Shown: positions 1 to 7,685 of the stretch, in pieces
Layout of the letters: each line of letters begins with the position of its first letter
Numbering within the stretch: position 1 is the first letter of the stretch
NCBI GenBank assembly: GCA_024642725.1
Contig: JAHEAO010000019.1
Coordinates: 1 to 48,817, forward strand
Origin: Paracoccaceae bacterium
Lineage (GTDB): Bacteria; Pseudomonadota; Alphaproteobacteria; Rhodobacterales; Rhodobacteraceae
Direction of reading: 5' to 3'
DNA length: 48,817 nt
Program-made: the position numbers and the translations under genes
The notes under the pieces: model-generated
Databases searched by the model: none
What the model was told of the DNA's origin: nothing
The model's input: only the letters and a program-made list of their open reading frames with translations

Positions 1-64
1 TGACGCGGATCAGGCCGCAGGCAGAAACCGGGCGGTACACAGAATGAGCCTGATCAGCGAGACT

Positions 65-91
65 GGGGAGCTTCGGCTCCCCATTTTCTTT
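65..91 (+). terminator. Intrinsic terminator
   Basis: A perfect 7-bp stem (GGGGAGC/GCTCCCC) closes on a TTCG tetraloop and is followed by ATTTTCTTT. It points to the plus strand and most likely ends a transcript that enters from before the window. Bases 1-64 and 92-316 hold no gene I can support; 92-316 is the upstream region of the EF-hand gene and includes a small GAAGGC/GCCTTC inverted repeat near 272-289. Confidence 0.8.
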
Positions 92-316
92 GGCGGAACT
101 TCGCCATGCGATGCCGGCAATCCGCCCATCGCGCATGCCGCCGCAGGCAGAGGTTGGCCGACGGCCAAGTATCGCAGAGCGGGCGGTTCAAAATCGGCAA
201 AGGCTGGCGCGAAGCAACCGCATTGACGCGGCGCTCTGACGATGCGCTGGCGCCGGGTGTATTGAACTCAGAGAAGGCGTCGAAGCCTTCGAAACAACCT
301 TCAAGGAGCGTCCACG

Positions 317-559
317 ATGAAATCCAAGATCCTGACCCTGATCCCTGTCTCGGCCCTCGTGCTGGGGACGATCGTGTTTGCCCAGAGCGACATGGATACC
401 GATGGGGACGGCGTCTTTTCCTTCGCCGAGCTTGTCGCCGGTTACCCTGACCTGAGCGAAGAAACCTTCACCGCACTCGACACCGATGGTGACGGTTCCG
501 TTTCAGAGGCGGAACTGGCGGCGGCGGTCCAAGCCGGGACGATCCCGGCAATGGAGTAG
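317..559 (+). CDS. Secreted EF-hand calcium-binding protein
   Basis: 80 aa. The N-terminus (about residues 1-22) is a Sec-type signal peptide with a hydrophobic core ending near VFAQ, so the mature protein should be periplasmic. Two canonical 12-residue EF-hand loops follow: DTDGDGVFSFAE and DTDGDGSVSEAE, each with Asp at positions 1, 3 and 5 and Glu at 12, so both should bind Ca2+. A ribosome binding site (AAGGAG) precedes the ATG. The protein is essentially one EF-hand pair with no catalytic domain, so a calcium-buffering or sensing role is likely but the partner is unknown. It stands alone and converges on the LuxR-type gene. Confidence 0.85.
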   Translation: MKSKILTLIPVSALVLGTIVFAQSDMDTDGDGVFSFAELVAGYPDLSEETFTALDTDGDGSVSEAELAAAVQAGTIPAME

Positions 560-629
560 CAATCACCGCCAGGACATCTGACCGGATCCTGGCTGGCCGG
601 GCCCCGTCAAATCTGGCGATGACGCCCGG

Positions 630-1160
630 TCAGTCGGTCATGAAGTCCTCAAGCACTTCCTTGTCGCGTTCGGTCAGGTAAGCATCATCAGAGGTCCGGT
701 GATGCAACGTCTCAAGGATTTCTTCGAAATGGCGTATTTCTTCGTCGGTCTGCGGCCGGTCGGCCCGCGCGGTATTCAGAAGCGACCGTGACTTTGCGTC
801 ACCGACAGAGATCAGAACGCCATGAACCAGCCCGTGTTCCGCCGCAGCTTTCAGCACGCCGCCGGTATCGAGATCGGCAAGATCGCTCCAGCGCCGGGTG
901 CCGGAATTGGTCATCGCCCAGAAAACGGTTGGGTCGGTCAGGAGCATGCGGTGTTCTGCGTAATATTCCATCCATTCTTTGTCATAGGTCTGGATCAGGA
1001 CCCGTGGCGCCGTCACATGGATGTGCAGCCCCAAGGCGAATCCCGATGGACTCATCTGGTTAAGCTCCTTCAGGAGTTTTTCTATTGTCGTATTGCCGTT
1101 CAGCACATTGCCATCCCTCTGCTTTCGATCCTCTCGGATCGAATCCCTCACTGAGCGCAT
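630..1160 (-). CDS. Autoinducer-binding LuxR-type protein lacking the HTH
   Basis: 176 aa from the ATG at 1160; an in-frame TTG at 1172 and a GTG about 20 codons inside (after AGAGGG) are alternative starts. The body matches the acyl-homoserine-lactone binding domain (PF03472): a W-x3-Y pair in KEWMEYY, then the LTDPTVFW segment and RRWSDL, spaced as in the TraR/LuxR ligand pocket. LuxR regulators normally continue for about 65 residues as a GerE helix-turn-helix. Here the protein stops at LTERDKEVLEDFMTD, which resembles the first residues of that domain, and no HTH is visible in any frame downstream. It could act as a ligand-responsive inhibitor of a full-length LuxR protein, as TrlR does to TraR. 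No luxI-type gene is in the window. Confidence 0.75.
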   Translation of the reverse strand: MRSVRDSIREDRKQRDGNVLNGNTTIEKLLKELNQMSPSGFALGLHIHVTAPRVLIQTYDKEWMEYYAEHRMLLTDPTVFWAMTNSGTRRWSDLADLDTGGVLKAAAEHGLVHGVLISVGDAKSRSLLNTARADRPQTDEEIRHFEEILETLHHRTSDDAYLTERDKEVLEDFMTD

Positions 1161-1174
1161 GCTTACATGCAATT

Positions 1175-1190
1175 TGCTACGAATGTAGCA
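1175..1190 (-). promoter_or_regulatory. Palindrome at the 5' end of the LuxR-type gene
   Basis: TGCTAC-GAAT-GTAGCA is a perfect 6-bp inverted repeat with a 4-bp spacer. It lies 14 bp upstream of the ATG at 1160 and touches the alternative TTG start. Its size fits a dimeric regulator site, somewhat shorter than a classical lux box, and its position would block translation or elongation if occupied. Binding by a LuxR-type partner is inference. A hairpin in the mRNA leader is the alternative. Confidence 0.45.
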
Positions 1191-1339
1191 TTTTGCGACG
1201 TTTTTGGGCGCATCCGTGCCGCGCGTGGTGCCAGCCGGATCGTTTCCAGCCGCCGTCAGAAGGCTTGGTCGCGAAAACGGGCTTTCGGTGGTCCTGCCAT
1301 CGCCAATCAGCTTAAAAAAATCGACTGGCGGTCGGCAGG

Positions 1340-1597
1340 TTAGGAGCGGTTGATCGAGATTATCTTGTCGTAACCGTTGTCGCCATTGGTGTGGAATTCG
1401 ATCGTGATGGTTTCACCGGCCTTCAGGTCGTCAGGCAGGGGGAGATCGGCGGGAATGATCGTCCAGACCGTCTTGTCCTCGAGAACTATGACACCGCTGA
1501 CCCGGTCAAACGAGACGATTTTGCCGGAAGTTGAGTCTGCCTCAACAGAAAGACTGGCCGCCAGCGTAAGTGCTGCGGCCAGGACAAGTGAGCGCAT
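1340..1597 (-). CDS. Small secreted DUF1344-like protein
   Basis: 85 aa with a clear signal peptide (residues 1-20, cleavage near VEA-DS). The mature part is about 65 residues of predicted beta strands with a GKIVSFDRVSGVIVLEDKT pattern. That resembles the small DUF1344 family (short secreted proteins of rhizobia and rhodobacters with a repeated turn-strand pattern); the assignment is from memory of the family pattern. There are no cysteines and no catalytic motif. A strong ribosome binding site (CAGGAGG) precedes the ATG. The gene follows ilvH on the same strand after about 90 bp and may be read partly from the ilv operon. Function unknown. Confidence 0.7.
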   Translation of the reverse strand: MRSLVLAAALTLAASLSVEADSTSGKIVSFDRVSGVIVLEDKTVWTIIPADLPLPDDLKAGETITIEFHTNGDNGYDKIISINRS

Positions 1598-1688
1598 TTA
1601 AGCCTCCTGAGCTATGCGAATGCGCGCACTCTCTGCCCGAGTTTTAGGTCCGTCAATGAGTCGTTTTTGCCAGCGGAATCGTGGTTGG

Positions 1689-2252
1689 CTACTTCTTGCC
1701 GCGTGCCAGTGCCGCGACACCCGTCCGCGCGACCTCTTCCAACCCCAAAGGGCGCATCAAGTCGGCAAAGGCGTCGATCTTCTCCGGTGTTCCGGTGATT
1801 TCGAAGACGAAGCTTTTCAGCGTTGAGTCCACGACATTTGCCCGAAAGATATCGGCCAGCCGCAGCGCTTCGACGCGCTGATCGCCTTTGCCGGCGACCT
1901 TGAAAAGTGCCAGTTCACGTTCGACGGAAGGGCCCTCGACCGTCAGGTCATGAACTTCGTGCACGGGAACGATCCGGCCCAGCTGCGCCTTGATCTGTTC
2001 AATGACGGCGGGTGTCCCTGTCGTGACAACGGTGATCCGCGACCGATGTCCGGTGTGATCGATTTCTGCCACCGTCAGGCTTTCGATATTGTAGCCCCGA
2101 CCTGAAAAGAGACCGATGACACGCGCCAGAACGCCAGCCTCGTTATCGACGATTACGGCTAGCGTATGCTTTTCCACGATATCCGCATTCGGGTCGCGCA
2201 GCTCGTATGCGGAATGACTAGAAGAGCCTTTTTTTATTTTAAGAGCAGACAT
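1689..2252 (-). CDS. ilvH: Acetolactate synthase small (regulatory) subunit
   Basis: 187 aa. This is the valine-sensitive regulatory subunit of acetolactate synthase, the first common step of Val/Leu/Ile synthesis. The ACT domain starts at about residue 30 with TLAVIVDNEAGVLARVIGLF and continues through GRGYNIESLTV. The C-terminal half carries the second ferredoxin-like domain typical of IlvH/IlvN. The start at 2252 was chosen because it follows AGGAAAGG and begins the conserved protein; the 27 residues that an upstream start would add look unrelated. The gene sits 13 bp after ilvB, so the two subunits are co-transcribed and should be controlled by the attenuator upstream of ilvB. Confidence 0.95.
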   Translation of the reverse strand: MSALKIKKGSSSHSAYELRDPNADIVEKHTLAVIVDNEAGVLARVIGLFSGRGYNIESLTVAEIDHTGHRSRITVVTTGTPAVIEQIKAQLGRIVPVHEVHDLTVEGPSVERELALFKVAGKGDQRVEALRLADIFRANVVDSTLKSFVFEITGTPEKIDAFADLMRPLGLEEVARTGVAALARGKK

Positions 2253-2265
2253 TTGCAGGCCTTTC

Positions 2266-4020
2266 CTAAACCAGAACGGCGCCGCCGGCCTGGATCGCAC
2301 CTTTTGTCGATGCATTGCCGAGCAGCATTTCATTATGCGGTTTGCCCGATGGGATCATCGGGAAGCAATTTTCGTGTTTCTCGACGAGACAGTCGAAAAT
2401 GACCGGCCCGTCGTAGTTCAGCATTTCCATGATCGCGTCATCGAGATCGGCCGGGTCCTTGCAGATGATGCCCTTGGCGCCGAATGCTTCAGCCAGCTTG
2501 ACGAAATCGGGCAGGCTTTCCGACCAGCTTTGCGAATAGCGTTCTCCGTGCAGCAGTTCCTGCCACTGGCGGACCATGCCCAGACGTTCGTTGTTCAGGA
2601 TGAATTGCTTGACGGGCAGGCGGTATTGCATCGCCGTGCCCATTTCCTGCATGTTCATCAGCCAGCTGGCTTCGCCTGCGACGTTGATAACCAGCGCGTC
2701 CGGATGCGCCATCTGGACGCCGATCGATGCCGGGAATCCGTAGCCCATGGTGCCAAGGCCGCCCGACGTCATCCAGCGGTTCGGATCCTCGAACGTCAGA
2801 TACTGCGCGGCCCACATCTGGTGCTGGCCGACTTCGGTACAAATATAGCGGTCATATTTCTTGGTCAGTGCTTCAAGCCGCTGCAAGGCAAATTGCGGTT
2901 TGATCAGCTTTTCGGAATTGGTGAAGCTGAGGCAGTCGATCGTCTTCCATTCTTCGATTTGCTTCCACCATTTCGCAACAGCCTCGGCGTTGGTCTTGCG
3001 GCCACGTGATTTCCAGACATTCACGAGGTCGCCAAGCACGTTGCCAACATCGCCGATGATCGGGATGTCGACATGGATCACCTTGTTGATTGAAGACGGG
3101 TCGATATCGACATGCGCCTTTTTCGATCCGGGACTGAATGCATCCAGCCGCCCGGTGATGCGGTCATCGAAACGCGCGCCGATGTTGATCATCAGATCGC
3201 AATCGTGCATCGCCATATTCGCTTCGTAAAGGCCATGCATCCCGAGCATGCCAATCCAGCCTTTGCCCGAGGCAGGGTAAGCGCCAAGGCCCATCAGCGT
3301 CGACGTGATCGGGAATCCGGTGCTGTCCACGAGTTCGCGCAGCAGACGGCTTGCTTCCGGGCCCGAGTTGATGACGCCGCCGCCGGTATAGAAGACCGGT
3401 CGTTCAGCCTTTTCGATGGCGGCGACGAGGTCGGTGATTGCTTCAATGGTGCCTTTGACCTGCGGCTGGTAGTGCGAGACCCGAGCCGCCTTCGGTTCGA
3501 CGTAGCGGCCGGTCGCGAACTGCACGTCCTTGGGAATGTCGACCAGGACCGGGCCCGGCCGCCCCGATTTGGCGACATGGAAGGCTTGATGAATCGTATC
3601 GGCCAGCTTGTCGGTTTCCTTGACCAGCCAGTTGTGCTTGGTGCAGGGGCGGGTGATGCCGATGGTGTCGGCTTCCTGAAAGCCATCGGTGCCGATCATG
3701 AACGTGGGAACCTGGCCGGTGAGGACGATGATCGGGATCGAATCCATCAGCGCATCGGTCAATCCGGTAACGGCATTGGTTGCGCCGGGGCCGGATGTAA
3801 CCAAGACGACGCCTGGCTTTCCGGTGGAACGTGCGTAGCCTTCGGCGGCGTGGACGGCGCCCTGTTCGTGGCGGACAAGAATATGACGGATGTCGTTCTG
3901 CTGGAAAATCTCATCATAAATCGGCAGGACAGCGCCGCCGGGATAGCCAAATACCGTGTCCACGCCCTGATCCTTGAGAGCCTGAACAACCATCTTTGCG
4001 CCGGTCATCTGACGTGCCAT
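2266..4020 (-). CDS. ilvB: Acetolactate synthase large (catalytic) subunit
   Basis: 584 aa, normal for the ThDP-dependent large subunit that condenses two pyruvates (or pyruvate and 2-ketobutyrate). The ThDP-activating glutamate is E60 in HAAEGYAR. FGYPGGAVLP near the N-terminus and GTMGYGFPASIG in the third domain are also diagnostic. The Mg-ThDP motif normally reads G-D-G/A; here it reads AGEASW, with Glu in place of Asp, followed by the expected closing NN (FILNN). The start at 4020 follows GAAGGAT; the longer upstream reading overlaps the leader and terminator and is not coding for this protein. First gene of the ilvBH operon. Confidence 0.96.
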   Translation of the reverse strand: MARQMTGAKMVVQALKDQGVDTVFGYPGGAVLPIYDEIFQQNDIRHILVRHEQGAVHAAEGYARSTGKPGVVLVTSGPGATNAVTGLTDALMDSIPIIVLTGQVPTFMIGTDGFQEADTIGITRPCTKHNWLVKETDKLADTIHQAFHVAKSGRPGPVLVDIPKDVQFATGRYVEPKAARVSHYQPQVKGTIEAITDLVAAIEKAERPVFYTGGGVINSGPEASRLLRELVDSTGFPITSTLMGLGAYPASGKGWIGMLGMHGLYEANMAMHDCDLMINIGARFDDRITGRLDAFSPGSKKAHVDIDPSSINKVIHVDIPIIGDVGNVLGDLVNVWKSRGRKTNAEAVAKWWKQIEEWKTIDCLSFTNSEKLIKPQFALQRLEALTKKYDRYICTEVGQHQMWAAQYLTFEDPNRWMTSGGLGTMGYGFPASIGVQMAHPDALVINVAGEASWLMNMQEMGTAMQYRLPVKQFILNNERLGMVRQWQELLHGERYSQSWSESLPDFVKLAEAFGAKGIICKDPADLDDAIMEMLNYDGPVIFDCLVEKHENCFPMIPSGKPHNEMLLGNASTKGAIQAGGAVLV

Positions 4021-4089
4021 CTCGATTTTATCCTTCGCGTCTTCTCGCGCCTCGCAGCGCCCTTTTTCATCAAGCCAACAAGCTGGCAT

Positions 4090-4113
4090 AAAAAAGCCCC
4101 CGATTTCGGGGGC
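4090..4113 (-). terminator. ilv attenuator (intrinsic terminator in the leader)
   Basis: On the minus strand an 8-bp perfect stem, GCCCCCGA/TCGGGGGC with a 2-nt apex, is followed directly by six T. It lies between the leader peptide stop (4140) and the ilvB start (4020), so it would terminate transcription before ilvB. An alternative stem upstream can form between TGGGCCGG (4150-4143, end of the leader coding region) and CCGACCCA (4125-4118) with one mismatch. This is the arrangement expected for ribosome-controlled attenuation, but the exact antiterminator is not settled. Confidence 0.85.
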
Positions 4114-4139
4114 GCATTGGGTCGGGAAAGGGATTTCCG

Positions 4140-4187
4140 TTACCGGCCCATGCGCCATATTCCCACTAGTACGACAATGCCGTTCAT
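4140..4187 (-). CDS. ilvL: ilv leader peptide
   Basis: A 15-codon ORF, MNGIVVLVGIWRMGR, preceded by GGGAG at a suitable distance. Six of its codons specify branched-chain amino acids: Ile, Val, Val, Leu, Val, then Gly and Ile. They include CTA, ATA and GTA, codons expected to be rare in such a GC-rich genome. The stop is 27 bp before the terminator hairpin. Ribosome stalling at these codons when charged Val/Leu/Ile tRNAs are scarce would allow read-through into ilvBH. Too short for ordinary gene calling, but the composition, ribosome binding site, promoter and terminator all agree. Confidence 0.88.
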   Translation of the reverse strand: MNGIVVLVGIWRMGR

Positions 4188-4214
4188 GCCGAAGGCTCCC
4201 TTGGTTCGACCGGG

Positions 4215-4243
4215 ACATTAGGCGGGGTGTCAGGGGGCGTCAA
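4215..4243 (-). promoter_or_regulatory. Promoter of the ilv leader and ilvBH
   Basis: TTGACG (4243-4238) and TAATGT (4220-4215) are separated by exactly 17 bp, a near-consensus sigma70 arrangement. Transcription would begin near 4208, about 8 nt before the ribosome binding site of the leader peptide. Confidence 0.75.
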
Positions 4244-4330
4244 CCGCGAAAGCCACGAATAAAGTGTCGCACGGCGGCAATTTTGGATATTTTTGTTGCG
4301 AACGGCGCATCCGTTTTGAAAGAAGCCGTA

Positions 4331-5260
4331 TCAGACTACGCCTGAGACGGCGATGTACAGGGCGTAGGCGACCAGCGCCAAGGATGCTGCCGCACGGCCG
4401 ATGCGGTGGAAGGCCCAGATGATCGCAATGAAGCCGAACGTGGCTGCCAGCATCACCGGAACGTCAATCGACAAGAACCGACTTTCAACGGGAATGGGTA
4501 CGATCATCGCCGTGATGCCCAATATTGCGAGGATGTTGAAGATGTTGGACCCTATGACGTTGCCCAGGGCGATTTCCCGCTGGCCGCGAAAGGCGGCAAC
4601 CATGGATGTTGCGAGCTCGGGCAGGGACGTCCCGACAGCGACGATGGTAAGGCCGATCGCGGCCTCTGAGATACCGTAGGCACGCGCGATCTCCGACGCG
4701 CTGTCCACCAGAAAGCGCGCGCCGAGCAGCACGGCGACCAGCCCTGCAAGCGCGATCAACAGCGATTTCCAGACCGGCGCGGGCACCTGATCCTCCAGAA
4801 CGGAGTCCGAAGACAGATCGGGTGATTGCTTTTTGAGCGAAAGATAGATGTAGCTCACCAGCGCCGCGAACATCAGCGCGCCTTCAACCCTGCTGACTTC
4901 GAGGTCCAGAAAGACAAGGACAAGGGCCAATGCGCTGCCCGCCATCCAGACAAGATCGCGCCGAAGAGAGGAAAAAGTAGCGGTCAGCGCCCCGATCATG
5001 CCGGAAAGCCCGAGGATCAGCAGGATGTTGGCGGTGTTGGACCCGACCACATTGCCGATCGCGATGCCGGGGCGGCCCGACATCGCGGCATCAAGCGACA
5101 CCATCAGTTCTGGAGTCGACGTTCCGAAGCCGACAATCGTCAGCCCAATCACCAGCGGCGAAACGCGCAGGGCAAGAGCAAGACCAGATGCGCCCCGGAC
5201 CAGCCAGTCGCCACCAAAAAAGAGCCCCAGAAGGCCAAGAGACAAGTACACGAACGTCAC
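4331..5260 (-). CDS. CaCA-family calcium/sodium antiporter
   Basis: 309 aa from a GTG start at 5260 preceded by GGAAAG; the longer reading to 5491 adds about 77 non-conserved residues. It is an inner-membrane cation exchanger of the YrbG type. The two inverted halves each show the alpha-repeat: GFGTSTPEL with GNVVGSNTANILLILG in the first and AVGTSLPEL with GNVIGSNIFNILAILG in the second. The acidic residue within each alpha repeat should line the ion path. About ten hydrophobic segments are visible. The gene ends about 90 bp before the ilv promoter region and has no clear operon partner. The exact ion (Ca2+, Na+ or K+) cannot be told from the sequence. Confidence 0.85.
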   Translation of the reverse strand: MTFVYLSLGLLGLFFGGDWLVRGASGLALALRVSPLVIGLTIVGFGTSTPELMVSLDAAMSGRPGIAIGNVVGSNTANILLILGLSGMIGALTATFSSLRRDLVWMAGSALALVLVFLDLEVSRVEGALMFAALVSYIYLSLKKQSPDLSSDSVLEDQVPAPVWKSLLIALAGLVAVLLGARFLVDSASEIARAYGISEAAIGLTIVAVGTSLPELATSMVAAFRGQREIALGNVIGSNIFNILAILGITAMIVPIPVESRFLSIDVPVMLAATFGFIAIIWAFHRIGRAAASLALVAYALYIAVSGVV

Positions 5261-5579
5261 GGCAAGACTTTCCAATTGGGAACTTGGATAGCAATTGTTG
5301 GGTGACCTTGCCGGTTGCAAGTGGGTCAGAAAGAATTTCTGACGCCGGTGACCCTTGATCAGGTAGGCAACAACAGGTGGCATTACGTTGCGGAAGCAGA
5401 GCCACTTTGCGAGAAATGCCCAAAAATCAGCCTTTTTGAGCAACTTAGCGGCTGAATTTCCCATGACTGCCGCTACAGAAGGTATTTGCACATGGCAATT
5501 CAGCCGTTAGTGTCCGTGCACCATTAATACGATCTGCCTGTCTGTAGAGGCAGGCGATGTTCAAGGGAGAATAAAACAT
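5261..5579. other. Intergenic region, no gene supported
   Basis: 319 bp between the antiporter and the divergent TRAP operon. It should carry both promoters, but no convincing -35/-10 pair was found. A 6-bp inverted repeat, CTGCCT/AGGCAG (5534-5539 and 5548-5553), sits about 27 bp before the TRAP start codon and could be an operator or a leader hairpin. Confidence 0.4.
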
Positions 5580-6662
5580 ATGGATCGTCGTTCCTTTCTA
5601 AGAACCTCCGCGCTTGGCGGTTCCGCCGCAGCCGCATCCACTCTGGCCGCGCCAGCCTATGCGCAGGGCAATCGGACACTGACCATGGTCACCACCTGGG
5701 GCCGCGGGCTTGCAGGCGTGCAGGATGCAGCACAGCGCGTTGCAGATACCATTACCGCAATGACCGATGGCGCGCTTACCGTCGACGTGAAGGCCGCCGG
5801 CGAACTGGTTGGCGCATTCGAAGTATTTGACGCCGTAACATCCGGTCAGGCCGACATGTATCACGGTGCGGACTACTACTTTGTCGGTCAGCACCCGGGC
5901 TATGCGTTCTTTACCGCTGTGCCTTTCGGCATGACGGCGCAGGAACTGGCAAACTGGTACTATCAGGACGGCGGCATGGAGCTGCACGATGAACTCGGCC
6001 AGATTTTCGGCCTCAAGTCGTTCCTGGCCGGCAATACCGGCGCGCAGGCTGGTGGCTGGTTCCGCAATGAAATCAAAGGCCCGGAAGACTTCAACGGTCT
6101 CAAGTTCCGTATGCCCGGTCTTGGCGGCAAGGCACTTGGCAAGCTTGGCGCTTCCGTTCAGAACCTGCCCGGCGGCGAAGTATACCAAGCGCTGTCCTCT
6201 GGCGCGATCGACGGGACCGAGTGGATCGGCCCGTGGGCCGACGAAAAGGCTGGTTTCCAGGAGATCACCAAGATCTATTACACCGCCGGCTTCCACGAGC
6301 CGGGTGCAGGTCTGTCGCTGGCGACCAACCGCGAGGTTTTCGAAAGCCTGTCGCCCGCACACCAGAAGATCGTCGAGATCGCTTCGGGTGAATGCCACCA
6401 GTGGAACCTGTCACAGTTCCTGGCCAACAACTCGGCCGCCCTCGGGCGTCTTGTGTCTGGCGGCGTGACCACCCGCGAGTTCCCGGATGCGGTCTGGGAT
6501 GCTTTCGGCAAGGCCAGCCAGGAAGTTCATGACGAGAACCTGGGCGATGAGCTCTACAAGAAGATCTACGACAGCGCGATGGCCTCGATGAAGTCCTCCG
6601 CCGCATGGATCAAGGCCTCCGACGGTGCTTACACCGCGCAGCGCGACCGCGTTCTCGGCTAA
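5580..6662 (+). CDS. TRAP transporter substrate-binding protein, TakP-like
   Basis: 360 aa. The N-terminus MDRRSFLRTS followed by a hydrophobic stretch and AYAQ is a Tat-type signal, so the protein is exported folded to the periplasm. The DctP-fold body carries the conserved FRMPGLGG loop, with the family arginine that contacts the ligand carboxylate, and the segment LPGGEVYQALSSGAIDGTEW followed by GPW. This resembles TakP of Rhodobacter sphaeroides, which binds 2-oxo acids such as pyruvate with sodium. A 2-oxo acid or related monocarboxylate is therefore the likely ligand, by similarity only. First gene of a dctP-dctQ-dctM type operon; ribosome binding site GGGAG. Confidence 0.88.
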   Translation: MDRRSFLRTSALGGSAAAASTLAAPAYAQGNRTLTMVTTWGRGLAGVQDAAQRVADTITAMTDGALTVDVKAAGELVGAFEVFDAVTSGQADMYHGADYYFVGQHPGYAFFTAVPFGMTAQELANWYYQDGGMELHDELGQIFGLKSFLAGNTGAQAGGWFRNEIKGPEDFNGLKFRMPGLGGKALGKLGASVQNLPGGEVYQALSSGAIDGTEWIGPWADEKAGFQEITKIYYTAGFHEPGAGLSLATNREVFESLSPAHQKIVEIASGECHQWNLSQFLANNSAALGRLVSGGVTTREFPDAVWDAFGKASQEVHDENLGDELYKKIYDSAMASMKSSAAWIKASDGAYTAQRDRVLG

Positions 6663-6674
6663 CAACGACGATTT

Positions 6675-6703
6675 CGGGCGCCCCGGTTCATCCGAGGCGC
6701 CCG
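6675..6703 (+). other. Intercistronic hairpin between TRAP genes
   Basis: A perfect 8-bp stem, CGGGCGCC/GGCGCCCG, with a further 3 bp (CGG/CCG) inside after one mismatch. No T-run follows, so it is not a classical terminator. Placed between the binding protein and the permeases, it could protect the 3' end of the binding-protein mRNA or partly terminate, giving more receptor than permease as is common for such operons. That role is inference. Confidence 0.6.
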
Positions 6704-6748
6704 TACCAATAAGCATTCGCAAAAATGCGTGCGTGACAGGGGGTTAGG

Positions 6749-7672
6749 ATGCTGGACGGCATTCTGTGGTTCTTCAGGAATCTGGTCTTGGCGGTCTATA
6801 ATCTGGGCTATGCGGTGTCGCACCCGGCGTCTTGGCTGGACTGGTCAAACAAGGAATCTCTCGTCCGGTTCATCTATTACGGCGGATCGGTCGAGTTCTT
6901 CTTCGTCATGCTCCTGCTCTTTCTGGTGCTGACCGTGGCCGGGTTCATCTGGCGACCAGTGATGTGGCGCAGCGTGCGCATCATCGAAGGCTTTGGCAAT
7001 ACCGTCGGACGGATCGTTGCCTGGGCCGGTCTGATCATGGTTCTTCAGCAGGTGCTGATCATTTTCCTGCAACGGATCTTCCGCGTCTCCGAGATTTCCT
7101 TCGGTCCTTTCGCACCGTTCGGCTATGCGCTCTGGGACAAGTTCACGCTGGTGTCCTTTGACCTGAGCTGGTGGTCCGAAGAACTGAAGCTTTACAATGC
7201 GATGGTCGTCACGCTTGCCTGCGCCTACACGTTTATCCAAGGCGGACACGTTCGGGTGGACCTGCTTTATTCCAGCGTCAGCTACCGCACCAAAAAGCTG
7301 ATTGACATGCTCGGATCGCTTCTCCTGATGATGCCGCCGCTGATCTTGACCTGGCTCTATGCCTGGTTTTTTCTTTGGCGCCATCTGGTGACGCCGAAGG
7401 CGTCGGCGACGGACAAGCTGGACCTGATGCTGAAGAAGGCCAAGATCCTGCGCTGGAATGTCGAGACCATCGGTTTTTCGCCAAACGGGTTCAATGGCTA
7501 CTTCCTGTTCAAGGTCCTGCTGCTCTGCTTCGTCGCGATGATGTTGCTACAGGCGGTCGCATTCTTTTACCGGTCCTATCTGGAATATATCGAAGGCCCC
7601 GAGTCCGAGGGCAAATATCTGAACAAAGACACGCTTGGCGAGGGCGAAGAAGCCTTCGAAGGCACGCACTGA
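6749..7672 (+). CDS. TRAP transporter small permease (DctQ-type)
   Basis: 307 aa, longer than the usual 160-220 aa of DctQ proteins. Hydrophobic helices are visible around FFFVMLLLFLVLTVAGFIW, IVAWAGLIMVLQQVLIIF, MVVTLACAYTFIQGG, LGSLLLMMPPLILTWLYAWF and LFKVLLLCFVAMMLLQAVAFF. The GGHVRVDLLYSSVS segment is the DctQ signature (usually G.hvrvdll). It forms the integral-membrane complex with the large permease and receives substrate from the binding protein. It begins 86 bp after the binding-protein gene and ends 13 bp before the large permease start. A different start 17 codons before the large permease would overlap this gene; I did not use it. Confidence 0.85.
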   Translation: MLDGILWFFRNLVLAVYNLGYAVSHPASWLDWSNKESLVRFIYYGGSVEFFFVMLLLFLVLTVAGFIWRPVMWRSVRIIEGFGNTVGRIVAWAGLIMVLQQVLIIFLQRIFRVSEISFGPFAPFGYALWDKFTLVSFDLSWWSEELKLYNAMVVTLACAYTFIQGGHVRVDLLYSSVSYRTKKLIDMLGSLLLMMPPLILTWLYAWFFLWRHLVTPKASATDKLDLMLKKAKILRWNVETIGFSPNGFNGYFLFKVLLLCFVAMMLLQAVAFFYRSYLEYIEGPESEGKYLNKDTLGEGEEAFEGTH

Positions 7673-7685
7673 CAGGGGCCAGAGC

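Noticed and set aside
3112-4221. 369-codon plus-strand frame opposite ilvB and its leader
   Set aside because: Shadow of ilvB in GC-rich DNA; it runs through the attenuator and shows no protein family.
5598-6398. 266-codon minus-strand frame inside the TRAP receptor gene
   Set aside because: Antisense shadow; the receptor reads as a complete Tat-exported DctP-fold protein on the other strand.
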